Shown here: one piece after another, positions 62,844 through 64,000 of the stretch
Layout of the letters: the number at the start of each line of letters is the position of its first letter
How positions within the stretch are numbered: the first letter of the stretch is position 1
Source: Spinacia oleracea
Taxonomy: Eukaryota; Streptophyta; Magnoliopsida; Caryophyllales; Amaranthaceae
Reading direction: 5' to 3'
DNA length: 64,000 nt
Assembly (NCBI RefSeq): GCF_020520425.1
Contig: NC_079488.1
Location: forward strand, 18,850,247 to 18,914,246
Notes under the pieces: generated by a model
What the model was told of the DNA's origin: nothing
Seen by the model: the letters and a program-made list of their open reading frames with translations, nothing else
Database searches by the model: none
Translations under genes and position numbers: made by a program

Positions 62844-64000
62844 TGAAGGAAATAATGCCCTTGGTCCAAGTATGCATTCTATGTTAAGTCTAATAAATGC
62901 GGTTCAGTATTAATTAACAAGTTAATAATTCAGTGAGATCAAGTGAGCTGAATGCCTAGCTAGAGGCCGCTTCAGTTCAAGTGGAATTAATGATATTAAT
63001 CCACAGCTTACTCTTGACTGAACCCGTAGGGTCACACAAATAGTACGTAAACGGATCAAGTATTTAATGGCATTAAATACTCCATCTATGAATATTCGGA
63101 ACCAACGGATCTTGGTTTCAGTGGGAGCTAAGATCGTCACAGGCAAGAAATGAATACTCCGGAAACGATGATATTGCCGGAAACGGAAATATGGATCGTA
63201 TCGGAAATATAAATATTATCCAAGTCGTAGATGTTGCCGGAAACGGAAACATGGTACGTATCGGAAAATATTATCGGAAATGGAAATATTGCCAGAATCG
63301 GAAATATTGCCGGAAACAGAAATATTGTCAGAATCGGAAATATTACCGGAATCGGAAAAAATTCCGGAAACGGAAATATTAAATATTTGTTCGAAACGGA
63401 AATTAATTCCGGAATCGGAAATATTAAATATTGTTCGTATCGGAAATGAATTCCGGAATCGGAAAATTTAATCGGAAGCGCATCGTACGAATAAGCATCG
63501 GACGAGGCCTGCCGGACGAGGCCCAGCACGAAGCCAGGCCATTGCCCAGCAAGCCAAGCGCGCCGCACAAACAGCCTCGCCAGGCCCAGCGCAAGGCCAG
63601 GCCCAGCAGGCTGCGCAGCGCGCACAGCGCGCACAGCACGCGCAGCGCGCAGCGCGCGCGGGCGCTGCGTGGGCTGCTGCTCGCGCGCACGCATGGGGGC
63701 CCATCGTGGCTGCCGTGCGTGTGTGTGCAAGTGTTTGTGTTCGTGCACGTTTCCTAAAACATGCAGAGTTCGGTTAATGATTAAATTCCTAATTCTATTT
63801 GATAAATTAATTAAATTAGAGTTCTTGTAGGATTCTAGGTTTAATTAATTTGTATCTGAGTAGGATTTCGATTCCCTTTCCATACCCCTATAAATATGAG
63901 GCTAGGGCTCACAATTTATAACAAGTTTCAAAGTATTCAAAGTGAGTTTTTGAGAGAAAAATTCAGTCACACATTTGCCTATAAAAGTACCTTAAGGGCG
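62844..64000 (+). repeat. Copia-family LTR, plus strand, cut by window end
   Basis: Starts TGAAGGAAATAATGCCC and follows the LTR at 29791 through the GGAAATATT array, the GC-rich block and the TATA box (CCTATAAATATGAGG near 63886-63900) into R. At 64000 it is still inside the LTR, so whether it is a solo LTR or the 5' LTR of an element cannot be told. Confidence 0.9.

Overview
This window is nuclear DNA from a flowering plant. It is AT-rich, has introns with GT-AG borders, and is full of plant transposon families (Ty1-copia LTR elements primed by initiator Met tRNA, CACTA/EnSpm, hAT, Stowaway and Tourist MITEs, tRNA-derived SINEs). The repeat style suggests Caryophyllales/Amaranthaceae (spinach, beet or quinoa type), but that is an inference, not an identification. 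I find three host protein genes. All other long open frames belong to mobile elements or are chance frames in low-complexity DNA.

Layout, left to right. Positions 1-18000 are gene-free. They hold a 4973-bp minus-strand Ty1-copia element with two in-frame stops (2837-7809, TSD GTTAC), a SINE with a perfect 11-bp TSD, a polyA retroposon at an L1-type TT/AAAA target, about ten Stowaway-like MITEs, and two of the three copies of a small CACTA MITE family. Positions 18188-23983 carry a complete five-exon flavin-containing monooxygenase gene (518 aa, plus strand). Positions 24244-27390 hold more MITEs and a possible spliced non-coding locus.

Positions 27655-55205 are a head-to-tail tandem duplication, on the minus strand, of a four-exon gene for chloroplast peroxiredoxin Q. 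Copy A (46118-49490, 214 aa) is compact. Copy B has its exons 1-2 at 42505-43284 and its exons 3-4 at 27833-28268. The 14,236-nt intron 2 of copy B contains a Tourist-type MITE broken by a hAT element, a foldback element, and a complete, young, 12.3-kb copia element (29791-42107, TSD GGCCC) with an intact Gag-Pol frame. All splice sites and reading frames of copy B still look usable. The copia element is itself odd: between its 3' end and its true 3' LTR lie an extra, chimeric, partial LTR and a second copy of the 3' internal region. Upstream of copy A a decayed CACTA transposon (50244-55131) carries broken TNP2 and TNPA-like genes.

Positions 55700-64000 are a stack of nested LTR pieces: a fragment of an unrelated LTR, two minus-strand LTRs of the same copia family as in PrxQ-B, a decayed minus-strand copia internal region, and the start of a plus-strand LTR that runs off the window.

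All comparisons were made by eye within the window. No database search was run, so family and lineage names rest on recognised motifs.
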